Below, piece after piece: positions 1-7,927 of a DNA stretch of 64,000 bases; position 1 is the stretch's first letter, and every line of letters starts with the position of its first letter. Source of the stretch: Hoylesella timonensis 4401737 = DSM 22865 = JCM 15640 (lineage in GTDB: Bacteria > Bacteroidota > Bacteroidia > Bacteroidales > Bacteroidaceae). A model generated the notes under the pieces. It saw only the letters and a list, made by a program, of their open reading frames with translations, was not told the origin of the DNA and searched no databases. The DNA is taken from assembly GCF_000455445.1 (NCBI RefSeq), contig NZ_HG417095.1, positions 139,317 to 203,316 of the forward strand, in the 5' to 3' direction. The translations under genes were made by a program, and so were the position numbers.

Positions 1-1
1 C

Positions 2-823
2 AAACAGCGCATTCTTCTTTCGGCAACAGATGCCGTAGAAATTCCTCATTTCGTCAACATGAATAATGTCGATCGATTGGATTATCTCACATCAGCAACT
101 GTCTCTCATCAGGTTCGAGTCTTTTCGGTTCATAGTCCGGACAAGGATAAGCTGCAAACACTCAAACAACTGTTGTTGTCGTTTGGAAATCAGAGTACGA
201 TAGTGTTCACGAATTATCGAGAAAGTGCCGAACGCATCCATGATTTTTTGACATTTCAACATTTTTACTCTACTGTTTTTCATGGCGGTTTAGATCAGCA
301 AGAACGTGAAAGTTCGATCTATAAATTTTCTAATGGGTCGGTGAATATCTTGGTGAGTACGGATTTGGCTTCGCGTGGATTGGATATCCCAGATGTAGAC
401 AACATCGTTCACTATCAATTGCCAGACCAAGAAGAAAACTATGTGCACAGAACGGGGAGGACCGCTCGTTGGGAAAAAGAGGGTAGGGCGTTCCTGCTCA
501 TTGGCCCCACAGAAGCGATACCTGCATACGCTATCAGTCATACTCAAGAATATAGCATCCCTGTTACGGACAGTCTGCCCGCATTACCCAAAATGGCAAC
601 TATATATATAGGTAAAGGGAAGAAAGATAAGATAAGCAAAATGGACGTTGTTGGGTTCTTGTGTAAGAAATGTCAACTTGCTCCTGATGAGATAGGACGT
701 ATTGATGTGAATAATTATTACGTATATGTGGCAGTCCAAAGAAATAAGTTGCAAGAAGTTCTAAAAAGGGCAAAAGGGCAAAAAATTAAGGGTTTAAAAA
801 CGATTTTTGAGGCTGCAGAATAG
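2..823 (+). CDS. DEAD-box RNA helicase, 3' part (5' end outside the window)
   Basis: The reading frame is open from base 2, so the N-terminal RecA lobe lies upstream. The visible part starts just before helicase motif III (SAT, residues 7-9 of the fragment). It continues through the second RecA lobe with FTNYRESAERI, a motif V region ILVSTDLASRGLDIP and motif VI HRTGRTAR. The last ~75 residues, from ATIYIGKGKKDKI, resemble the DbpA-type RNA-binding domain, which in E. coli DbpA targets the helicase to 23S rRNA. An ATP-dependent role in 50S assembly is therefore likely, although the anticodon-like specificity cannot be read from the sequence. An internal ATG at 59 is not the real start, because conserved helicase sequence precedes it. 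Confidence 0.9.
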   Translation, partial: KQRILLSATDAVEIPHFVNMNNVDRLDYLTSATVSHQVRVFSVHSPDKDKLQTLKQLLLSFGNQSTIVFTNYRESAERIHDFLTFQHFYSTVFHGGLDQQERESSIYKFSNGSVNILVSTDLASRGLDIPDVDNIVHYQLPDQEENYVHRTGRTARWEKEGRAFLLIGPTEAIPAYAISHTQEYSIPVTDSLPALPKMATIYIGKGKKDKISKMDVVGFLCKKCQLAPDEIGRIDVNNYYVYVAVQRNKLQEVLKRAKGQKIKGLKTIFEAAE

Positions 824-861
824 AAAAAACGCGGAAAGTGCAAAATAATACAGTTTTTATT

Positions 862-891
862 TTTGTCTTTCAAACTATTGTTGTAAATTAG
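862..891 (+). promoter_or_regulatory. possible serC promoter
   Basis: TTTG at 862-865 and TAAATTAG at 884-891 are separated by 18 bp. The -7 element departs from TAnnTTTG in one base, so this is a weaker match than most promoters in the window. It lies about 40 bp before serC. Confidence 0.35.
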
Positions 892-932
892 CAACCAATT
901 ACTAATACTTGTTTAATTTTAACTTTAAAACA

Positions 933-2000
933 ATGGAAAAATACAATTTTAATGCAGGTCCATCAATCCTTCCTCGTGAAGTAATTGAAAACACAGCGAA
1001 ACAAATTCTTGACTTTAATGGTAGCGGACTTTCTCTGATGGAGATTAGTCACCGTTCAAAAGACTTTCAGCCAGTTGTTGACGAGGCTGTAGCTTTGATT
1101 AAAGAGTTGTTGCAGATACCAGAAGGTTATGCAGTTATCTTCTTAGGTGGTGGTGCTTCATTGCAGTTCCACATGATTCCTAACAACTTCTTTGTAAAGA
1201 AAGCTGCTTATCTGAACACAGGTACATGGGCTAAGAAAGCTTTGAAAGAAGCAAAATTCTTCGGAGAAGTAGTAGAAGTAGCTTCTTCTGCAGACAAGAA
1301 CTATTCTTATCTTCCTAAAGGATGGAGCGTACCTGAGGATTGTGATTATTTTCACATTACTTCCAACAACACCATTTACGGTACAGAGATACGTAATGAC
1401 TTGGATGTAAAGGTGCCACTTATTGCAGATATGTCATCAGATATATTTAGTCGTCCAATTGATGTTTCTAAATATGCATGTATCTACGGTGGAGCACAGA
1501 AGAACTTGGCTATGGCTGGTGTTACATTCGTTATCGTTAAAGAAGACATGTTAGGCAAGACAGGACGTGAAATACCTACGATGTTGGATTATCGCACACA
1601 CATTGAGAAGGGTTCTATGTTCAACACTCCTCCTGTTGTTCCTATCTATTCAGCTCTCGAAACATTGCGTTGGATTAAGAAGAGCGGCGGTGTAGAAGCT
1701 ATGGATAAGTTGGCTCACCAAAGAGCAGACTTGTTATATGCTGAGATTGACAGAAACAAACTGTTCAAGGGTACTGTTGCTAAAGAAGATCGCTCATTGA
1801 TGAATATCTGCTTTGTCATGAACGAAGAATACCAAGATCTTGAAAAACCATTCTTCGAGTTCGCTACCGAACGTGGTATGGTTGGTATCAAGGGACACCG
1901 TTCTGTTGGAGGTTTCCGTGCAAGTTGCTACAACGCTATGAGTGTTGATGGTGTGAAGGCACTGATTGCTTGCATGAAAGAATTCGAAGACAAACATTAA
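933..2000 (+). CDS. serC: phosphoserine aminotransferase
   Basis: A PLP enzyme of about 355 residues that converts 3-phosphohydroxypyruvate and glutamate to O-phosphoserine and 2-oxoglutarate in the cytoplasm. The N-terminus [11 protein letters not shown] and the PLP-lysine context [11 protein letters not shown] (Lys190) are diagnostic, and the C-terminal [15 protein letters not shown] substrate loop is present. The ATG at 933 is preferred over an upstream in-frame TTG at 909 because SerC proteins start close to the NFNAGP motif. It is followed by serA and a DUF1015 gene in the same direction, an arrangement common in Bacteroidales. No serB-like phosphatase gene is in the window. Confidence 0.96.
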   Translation: MEKYNFNAGPSILPREVIENTAKQILDFNGSGLSLMEISHRSKDFQPVVDEAVALIKELLQIPEGYAVIFLGGGASLQFHMIPNNFFVKKAAYLNTGTWAKKALKEAKFFGEVVEVASSADKNYSYLPKGWSVPEDCDYFHITSNNTIYGTEIRNDLDVKVPLIADMSSDIFSRPIDVSKYACIYGGAQKNLAMAGVTFVIVKEDMLGKTGREIPTMLDYRTHIEKGSMFNTPPVVPIYSALETLRWIKKSGGVEAMDKLAHQRADLLYAEIDRNKLFKGTVAKEDRSLMNICFVMNEEYQDLEKPFFEFATERGMVGIKGHRSVGGFRASCYNAMSVDGVKALIACMKEFEDKH

Positions 2001-2037
2001 TCCATTACAAACTACAAACTAATCATGATTTACAAAT

Positions 2038-2104
2038 AGGCTAAAATAAGAAAATTAAGTGAGCATAATGATCCTGTTTGCTTGATACAACCTTATTTTA
2101 GCCT
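2038..2104 (+). promoter_or_regulatory. 13-bp inverted repeat between serC and serA
   Basis: AGGCTAAAATAAG (2038-2050) and its exact reverse complement (2092-2104) enclose a 41-nt loop and are followed by GTTTGTTC. The long loop and poor T-run make it a weak terminator. It could attenuate, process or stabilise the serC-serA transcript. No separate promoter is evident after it. Confidence 0.55.
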
Positions 2105-2181
2105 GTTTGTTCATCAATTCATGCGTAATCACTTCCTATTGTGGTTACGTACTTAATTAACCCATTCAATATTCTAAACAA

Positions 2182-3099
2182 ATGAAAGTACTTATTGCTA
2201 CAGAAAAACCTTTTAATGCAAAGGCAGTCGAGGCTATTAAAAAAGAGTTGGAGAGTCAGAATCATTGCGTTAAACTGTTAGAAAAATACACTTCTACCGA
2301 TGAACTCAAAGATGCTGTAAAAGATGCAGAGGCGATGATTGTTCGTTCTGATAAAATAACGAAAGAAATCCTTGATGCTGCTCCAAAACTTAAAGTTGTT
2401 GTTCGTGCGGGTGCTGGTTACGATTCTATTGATACCGCTTATGCCAAAGAAAAAGGTATTGTGGTAGAAAATACTCCTGGTCAGAACTCTAATGCAGTTG
2501 CTGAATTGGTATTTGGCTTGTTGATTTATATGTGCCGTAGCTGCTTCTCTGGAAAATCAGGTTGTGAACTGAAAGGTAAGAAATTAGGTATCTTGGCTTT
2601 CGGTAACATTGGACGTCATGTAGCTCGCATCGCTAATGGTTTTGGTATGGAGGTATATGGCTTCAGCCGTTCGCATGCAGAGAATCCTAAAAAAGAAGAT
2701 GGTGTTCAGTTTGTGGCTACCAAAGAAGAGCTCTTCAAGCAGTGTGATATTGTTAGTGTACATCTTCCTGCCAATGAACATACAAAGCAAAGTGTTGGTT
2801 ACGATCTTGTTAATTTGATGAAGAAGGGTGGCATTTTGGTAAATACTGCTCGCAAGGAAGTTATTAACGAACCAGAATTGTTGCGTTTAATGGGTGAACG
2901 TGAAGATCTTAAATTTGTGACAGACATCAAGCCAGATGCTGATGCAGAATTTGCAAAGTTGGAGGGTCGTTACTTTACTACTCCTAAGAAGATGGGCGCA
3001 CAGACAGCAGAAGCTAACGCTAATGCAGGAATTGCTGCCGCACAGCAAATCAATGCTTATTTCAAAGACGGTTGCACGAAATTTCAAGTTAACAAGTAA
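2182..3099 (+). CDS. serA: D-3-phosphoglycerate dehydrogenase, short form without ACT domain
   Basis: Oxidises 3-phosphoglycerate to 3-phosphohydroxypyruvate with NAD, the first step of serine synthesis. At 305 residues it has only the substrate- and nucleotide-binding domains of the D-2-hydroxyacid dehydrogenase family. The dinucleotide motif is GKKLGILAFGNIGRHVA and the catalytic Arg is in NTARKEV (Arg224). Most family members have the catalytic His in a TPHIG motif. This protein reads TPKKMG, with Lys269 at the His position, as described for the 'type IIIK' enzymes such as that of Entamoeba histolytica. With no ACT domain, classical serine feedback is not expected. The DUF1015 gene begins 5 bp downstream. 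Confidence 0.92.
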   Translation: MKVLIATEKPFNAKAVEAIKKELESQNHCVKLLEKYTSTDELKDAVKDAEAMIVRSDKITKEILDAAPKLKVVVRAGAGYDSIDTAYAKEKGIVVENTPGQNSNAVAELVFGLLIYMCRSCFSGKSGCELKGKKLGILAFGNIGRHVARIANGFGMEVYGFSRSHAENPKKEDGVQFVATKEELFKQCDIVSVHLPANEHTKQSVGYDLVNLMKKGGILVNTARKEVINEPELLRLMGEREDLKFVTDIKPDADAEFAKLEGRYFTTPKKMGAQTAEANANAGIAAAQQINAYFKDGCTKFQVNK

Positions 3100-3104
3100 A
3101 CACT

Positions 3105-4352
3105 ATGGCAACAATTAAACCATTCAAAGGCGTTCGACCTCCAAAAGATTTAGTTGAAGAGGTTGAGTCACGTCCATACGATGTTTTGGATTCTGAAGAG
3201 GCGAGAGAAGAAGCTGGAAATAATGAAAAGAGTCTGTATCACATTATTAAACCAGAAATCGATTTCGAACCAGGAACTTCTGAATATGACCCACGTGTCT
3301 ATGAGCAAGCAGCTAAGAACTTTAAGAAGTTCCAAGATAAAGGCTGGCTCAAGCAAGACGAACACGAAAACTACTATATCTATGCTCAAACCATGAATGG
3401 TAAGACACAGTATGGATTGGTAGTAGGTGCTTATTGTCAAGACTATCTCAATGGAGTTATTAAGAAGCACGAACTGACCCGAAGAGATAAAGAAGAAGAC
3501 AGAATGAAGCACGTACGGGTATGCGATGCCAACATAGAACCTGTTTTCTTTGCTTATCCCGACAATCAAACGCTTACAGCTTTGATAGAGCGTTATGCCT
3601 CTGAAAAGCCTGAATACGATTTCATTGCTCCTATTGACGGTTTCAGACATCAGTTCTGGGTAATCTCCGATGCGAAGGATATTGAAACGATTACAGCAGA
3701 ATTTAAGAAGATGCCAGCCTTGTATATAGCTGACGGTCACCATCGTTCTGCAGCTGCTGCATTGGTTGGTGTTGAAAAATCGAAAGCTAATCCTAATCAT
3801 GCAGGTCATGAAGAATATAACTATTTCATGGCTGTTTGCTTCCCAGCATCTCAGTTAACCATTTTAGATTATAATAGAGTGGTGAAAGATTTGAACGGAA
3901 TGACATCAGAAGAGTTCTTAAAAGCTTTGGAGAAAAACTTTGATGTTGTTGAGGAAGGCACGAAGAGTTACAAGCCACAGCAGTTGCATGAATTCTCTTT
4001 GTATTTAGACGGAAAATGGTATAGCTTGAAAGCAAAACCAGGAACATACGACGACAACGATCCAATTGGGGTATTGGACGTAGATATTTCTTCTCGATTG
4101 ATACTTGATGAATTACTCGGAATCAAGGATTTACGTTCAGACAAGCGTATTGATTTCGTTGGTGGCTTGCGTGGCTTGGAAGAGCTTGAGCGTCGAGTAG
4201 ACAGTGGAGAAATGAAGATGGCATTGGCTCTTTATCCTGTTTCTATGCAGCAGATAATGGACATCGCTGACTCAGGAAAAATTATGCCACCGAAAGCAAC
4301 ATGGTTTGAACCTAAACTGCGTAGTGGCTTAGTGATTCATAAACTATCTTGA
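3105..4352 (+). CDS. DUF1015 family protein in the serine cluster
   Basis: A soluble 415-residue protein of the DUF1015 family. The most telling motif is ALYIADGHHRSAAAA near the middle. A GHHR-type motif also occurs in ParB/sulfiredoxin-fold proteins that act as free-serine kinases (SbnI, archaeal SerK). No signal peptide or membrane segment is seen. The gene starts 5 bp after serA, and its stop overlaps the start of the next gene (TGATG), so it is almost certainly co-translated with serA. Inference: it may phosphorylate serine or otherwise act on serine or phosphoserine. That is not proven by the sequence. Confidence 0.85.
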   Translation: MATIKPFKGVRPPKDLVEEVESRPYDVLDSEEAREEAGNNEKSLYHIIKPEIDFEPGTSEYDPRVYEQAAKNFKKFQDKGWLKQDEHENYYIYAQTMNGKTQYGLVVGAYCQDYLNGVIKKHELTRRDKEEDRMKHVRVCDANIEPVFFAYPDNQTLTALIERYASEKPEYDFIAPIDGFRHQFWVISDAKDIETITAEFKKMPALYIADGHHRSAAAALVGVEKSKANPNHAGHEEYNYFMAVCFPASQLTILDYNRVVKDLNGMTSEEFLKALEKNFDVVEEGTKSYKPQQLHEFSLYLDGKWYSLKAKPGTYDDNDPIGVLDVDISSRLILDELLGIKDLRSDKRIDFVGGLRGLEELERRVDSGEMKMALALYPVSMQQIMDIADSGKIMPPKATWFEPKLRSGLVIHKLS

Positions 4353-4939
4353 TGACAGATCAATATAGAACTATAACTCATCAAATGGGCGAGGGATTTT
4401 ACTCCGAGAAACGGAGTAAATTCCTCGCCTTTGCGCATCATGTCACGACAGAAAATGAGGTGAAGGAATTGTTACAAGCTTACAAGAAGAAATATTATGA
4501 CGCCCGCCACTGCTGTTATGCGTACATGCTGGGAGCAGACAGAAGTGTTTTCCGTGCGAATGACGATGGTGAACCTTCCAGCACCGCAGGAAAACCTATC
4601 TTGGGACAAATTAACGCTCATGAATTGACTGACATCTTAATCGTTGTTGTGAGATATTTTGGCGGTACTAAATTGGGAACCAGTGGACTTATTGTCGCTT
4701 ATCGAACAGCTGCTGCGGCAGCCATAGAAAATGCACAAATAGAAACGAGATATGTAGAAGATATTATCGATTACTCTTTTACCTATCCGCTGTTAAATGA
4801 AGTTATGAGAGTAGTGAAAGAGTTGGAGCCTCGAATTGTTTCTCAAACATTCGATAATACTTGCCACATTTCCTTAGCCATACGAAAATCTCAAGCTGCT
4901 GAATTGCGTCAGCGATTGGAACAATTATCTTTTCAATAA
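4352..4939 (+). CDS. YigZ/IMPACT family protein
   Basis: A 195-residue protein with the IMPACT N-terminal domain (UPF0029): KRSKFLAFAHHV, RHCCYAYMLG, DDGEPSSTAGKPIL and VRYFGGTKLGTSGL are hallmark segments. A smaller C-terminal DUF1949-like domain follows. Eukaryotic IMPACT regulates the Gcn2 kinase. The bacterial role is unclear, but a link to translation or nucleic-acid binding has been proposed. The ATG at 4352 overlaps the DUF1015 stop codon by one base (TGATG), which decides the start over a TTG three bases earlier and implies translational coupling. Confidence 0.9.
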   Translation: MTDQYRTITHQMGEGFYSEKRSKFLAFAHHVTTENEVKELLQAYKKKYYDARHCCYAYMLGADRSVFRANDDGEPSSTAGKPILGQINAHELTDILIVVVRYFGGTKLGTSGLIVAYRTAAAAAIENAQIETRYVEDIIDYSFTYPLLNEVMRVVKELEPRIVSQTFDNTCHISLAIRKSQAAELRQRLEQLSFQ

Positions 4940-5186
4940 TCCCTTGTGCATCATCTGTCTTGCCTAAGTGTAGTGTTTTTCCCTTTTGTTTTATTGAAAA
5001 ACATTGACAAGTGATTTTGAACATACAAACCAAAAACGTTGAGTAATTTTGGAGCTGTAGTCAACTCTTAGAGATTGTGTGTTAAACCCATAGAGATAGA
5101 AGTCAATGGATGTGGATGATTTTAATAATTATGCTCAAGACAGTTGAAAATTGCTTGTAGATTGAGAAAGTATCGAAAAAATGTGC
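4940..5186. other. intergenic stretch before the ftsY promoter
   Basis: No convincing gene on either strand. An 8-bp inverted repeat (4974-4981 with 4996-5003, TGTTTTTC type) might be a weak terminator for the serC-to-YigZ operon. Nothing else recognisable. Confidence 0.4.
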
Positions 5187-5194
5187 TATCTTTG
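5187..5194 (+). promoter_or_regulatory. ftsY promoter, -7 element
   Basis: TATCTTTG matches the Bacteroidota -7 consensus exactly. A TTG lies 22 bp upstream, slightly too far. Initiation here would give ftsY a leader of about 150 nt. Confidence 0.6.
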
Positions 5195-5348
5195 TAACGT
5201 ATATATACAGTTGATTTAACAAGGATAAAGTATTTCATGCGTGAGAGTTTCGTCTTATAGAAGAACTTCAAGCATGCCAATTAAGTTATTCAATTATTGA
5301 CAGTTATCTCTCTTTCGGGATGCTCAATTATTAGGAAAAGATAGTATT

Positions 5349-6299
5349 ATGGGAATTTTTGGTCTCTTCAACAAGAAAAAGAAAGAAACCTTAGACCAAG
5401 GTTTAGAGAAGACAAAGCAAAGTGTGATAAGCAAACTTTCGCGAGCCGTTATAGGGAAATCTAAGGTAGACGATGAAGTGTTGGATAACCTTGAAGAGGT
5501 GCTTATTACCTCTGATGTCGGTGTTGATACGACTTTAAAAATTATCCAACGTATAGAAGAACGAGTAGAACGAGATAAATACGTCTCTACCTCTGAATTA
5601 AATGCCATTCTACGTGAGGAAATTGCCACTTTGTTAGCAGAGAATCATTCCGAAGATAATGAGAGTTGGAGCCTGCCAACCGATCATCAACCTTATGTCA
5701 TCCTTGTTGTTGGTGTCAATGGTGTAGGAAAAACTACAACAATAGGAAAGCTTGCTTATCAGTTTAAGCAGGCAGGAAAGAAAGTATATTTAGGAGCTGC
5801 CGACACTTATCGTGCCGCTGCGGTAGACCAAATCGTGATATGGGGTGAGCGAGTAGGAGTACCTGTCATTAAACAACAAATGGGTTCTGACCCTGCTTCG
5901 GTCGCTTTTGACACGTTGCAGAGTGCTAAAGCTAATCATGCAGACGTCGTTTTGATTGATACAGCAGGACGCTTACACAATAAAGTGGGACTGATGAACG
6001 AGCTGAAGAAAATCAAAGAGGTGATGAAAAAAGTACTGCCTCAAGCTCCAGATGAAGTGTTGTTGGTACTTGATGGTAGCACTGGTCAGAATGCATTTGA
6101 ACAAGCAAAACAGTTTTCTGCGGTAACTCAAATTACGTCTTTGGCGATTACCAAACTTGACGGTACGGCTAAGGGCGGCGTAGTGATTGGCATCAGCGAC
6201 CAATTGAAAGTGCCTGTGAAGTACATTGGACTGGGAGAGCAAATGGAGGATTTGCAACTCTTTCAGCGAAAGGAATTTGTTGATAGCCTTTTTGGATAA
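5349..6299 (+). CDS. ftsY: signal recognition particle receptor FtsY
   Basis: A 316-residue SRP GTPase that docks SRP-bound ribosomes at the inner membrane. It has a short basic N-terminus (GLFNKKKKE) in place of the long acidic A domain of E. coli, then the four-helix N domain, then the G domain. Visible motifs are G1 GVNGVGKTTT (122-131), DTYRAAAVDQ, DTAGR, TKLDGTAKGG and the C-terminal GLGEQMEDLQLF. In many Bacteroidota ftsY follows rpmB-rpmG-DUF4295. Here those genes are 52 kb away and ftsY has its own promoter, but the ftsY-rimO pair is kept. Confidence 0.96.
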   Translation: MGIFGLFNKKKKETLDQGLEKTKQSVISKLSRAVIGKSKVDDEVLDNLEEVLITSDVGVDTTLKIIQRIEERVERDKYVSTSELNAILREEIATLLAENHSEDNESWSLPTDHQPYVILVVGVNGVGKTTTIGKLAYQFKQAGKKVYLGAADTYRAAAVDQIVIWGERVGVPVIKQQMGSDPASVAFDTLQSAKANHADVVLIDTAGRLHNKVGLMNELKKIKEVMKKVLPQAPDEVLLVLDGSTGQNAFEQAKQFSAVTQITSLAITKLDGTAKGGVVIGISDQLKVPVKYIGLGEQMEDLQLFQRKEFVDSLFG

Positions 6300-6322
6300 A
6301 ATAAAAAAAGTAGTTGTTTGTT

Positions 6323-7624
6323 TTGAAGAAAAATCAAATTGATATTATTACCATGGGCTGCTCAAAGAATCTTGTTGACAGTGAGAAGTTGATGAGATTG
6401 TTTGAAGACAACGGCTATCGTTGCACCCATGACAGTGAGTCTCCTGATGGTGAAATTGCGGTCATTAATACTTGTGGTTTCATAGAATCGGCAAAAGAAG
6501 AGAGTATCAATACCATTTTAAGTTTTGTCGAAGCTAAGAAAGAGGGTAGACTAAAGAAGCTTTTTGTGATGGGTTGTTTGAGCCAGCGATACAAAGATGA
6601 ACTGGAGAATGAAATTCCTGAGGTGGATAAATTTTATGGGAAATTCAATTATAAGCAACTTTTGTCCGATTTGGGAAAAGCGGAAATATCCTCCTGTCAT
6701 GGATTGAGACATCTGACAACACCCCGCCATTATGCGTATTTAAAGATTTCAGAAGGTTGCGATCGCCAGTGCGCCTATTGTGCCATACCACTCATGACAG
6801 GTAAACATAAGAGCAGATTGAAGTCGGATATTTTAGCAGAAGTCAAGGACATGGTGGCACAAGGGGTGAAAGAATTTCAGGTCATTGCCCAAGAATTGAC
6901 TTATTATGGTAGAGATATCGACGGCAAACAACATATTGCGGACTTGATTTCTGCGATTGCAGAGATAGAAGGAGTGCAATGGATTCGGCTTCATTACGCT
7001 TATCCAAACCAATTTCCATTAGAACTTTTAGACGTAATTAGAGAAAACAAAAAAGTTTGCAACTATCTCGACATTGCTTTACAGCATATTTCAGATGGCG
7101 TGTTATCTCGTATGCATCGCCATGTGAGTAAGCAAGAAACGCTCAATCTCATCAAGACCATTCGAGCAAAGGTTCCGGGTATTCATTTACGAACAACGCT
7201 CATGGTTGGATTCCCTGGTGAGACGGAAGAAGAATTCCAAGAACTACTTGAGTTTGTACGGTGGGCACGATTTGAAAGAATGGGTGCCTTTATGTATTCG
7301 GAAGAAGAAGGTACCTATGGTGCTTTACATTATCAAGATGACGTGTCGCAGACAGTGAAGCAGCAAAGACTGGATCAACTCATGGCTGTGCAACAAGAAA
7401 TTAGTGCAGAAATTGAGGCAGAAAAGATAGGAAAGACAATGAAGGTAATCATTGACAGAAAAGAAAACGATTACTATATTGGACGTACAGAATATTGCTC
7501 TCCTGATGTTGATCCTGAAGTCTTAATACATTCGACGAGGAAGAACTTGGAAATTGGAGCATTTTACCAAGTAAATATCACGGATGCAGAGGAATTTGAT
7601 TTGTACGGAGAAGTTGTAGAATGA
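6323..7624 (+). CDS. rimO: ribosomal protein uS12 methylthiotransferase RimO
   Basis: A radical-SAM enzyme that methylthiolates the conserved Asp of ribosomal protein S12. The N-terminal MTTase domain has cysteines in GCSKN, NTCGF and MGCLSQR, which bind the auxiliary 4Fe-4S cluster. The radical-SAM triad is EGCDRQCAYC (Cys146, 150, 153). The C-terminal TRAM domain follows. The likely start is TTG at 6323 (MKKNQIDIITMGCSKN). An earlier TTG at 6314 is possible, and no ATG lies before the conserved cysteine. It begins 23 bp after ftsY and ends 15 bp before the HU gene, so the four genes 5349-9297 probably form one operon. Confidence 0.94.
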   Translation: MKKNQIDIITMGCSKNLVDSEKLMRLFEDNGYRCTHDSESPDGEIAVINTCGFIESAKEESINTILSFVEAKKEGRLKKLFVMGCLSQRYKDELENEIPEVDKFYGKFNYKQLLSDLGKAEISSCHGLRHLTTPRHYAYLKISEGCDRQCAYCAIPLMTGKHKSRLKSDILAEVKDMVAQGVKEFQVIAQELTYYGRDIDGKQHIADLISAIAEIEGVQWIRLHYAYPNQFPLELLDVIRENKKVCNYLDIALQHISDGVLSRMHRHVSKQETLNLIKTIRAKVPGIHLRTTLMVGFPGETEEEFQELLEFVRWARFERMGAFMYSEEEGTYGALHYQDDVSQTVKQQRLDQLMAVQQEISAEIEAEKIGKTMKVIIDRKENDYYIGRTEYCSPDVDPEVLIHSTRKNLEIGAFYQVNITDAEEFDLYGEVVE

Positions 7625-7639
7625 AATATCATACAATCC

Positions 7640-7927
7640 ATGAATAACAAAGAGTTTATCGCAGAGCTTGCGCAGCGTTGTGGATATACACAAGAAAAAA
7701 CGCAAAATTTAGTCAATATCTTGGTGGAAGCGATGGCTTCGAACTTTGATGAAGGAGAAGCCGTATCTATCCCTTCTTTCGGTACCTTTGATATAAAAAA
7801 GCGATTGGAGCGTATCCTTGTCAACCCATCAACAGGTAAACGAATGATGGTACCTCCCAAATTGGTTCTCAACTTCCGCCCCACACCTTTAGTGAAAGAA
7901 CAACTGAAGAAAGGAGGCAACTCATGA
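7640..7927 (+). CDS. HU-family DNA-binding protein
   Basis: A 95-residue histone-like protein with the HU/IHF fold: an N-terminal helical pair (MNNKEFIAELAQRCGYTQ), SIPSFGTFDIKKR, and the beta-arm region NPSTGKRMMVP that contacts the DNA minor groove. It dimerises and bends DNA. The stop codon overlaps the start of the next gene, which encodes a second HU domain, by 4 bp (ATGA). The two are therefore translationally coupled and may heterodimerise. This would be one of three HU-type domains in the window. Confidence 0.9.
   Translation: MNNKEFIAELAQRCGYTQEKTQNLVNILVEAMASNFDEGEAVSIPSFGTFDIKKRLERILVNPSTGKRMMVPPKLVLNFRPTPLVKEQLKKGGNS

Noticed and set aside
3168..3809. 213-residue open frame on the minus strand
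   Set aside because: It is antisense to the clearly coding DUF1015 gene and has no recognisable domain or promoter.
7564..7920. 118-residue open frame on the minus strand
   Set aside because: It is antisense to the HU gene and rimO end, with no promoter or family similarity.
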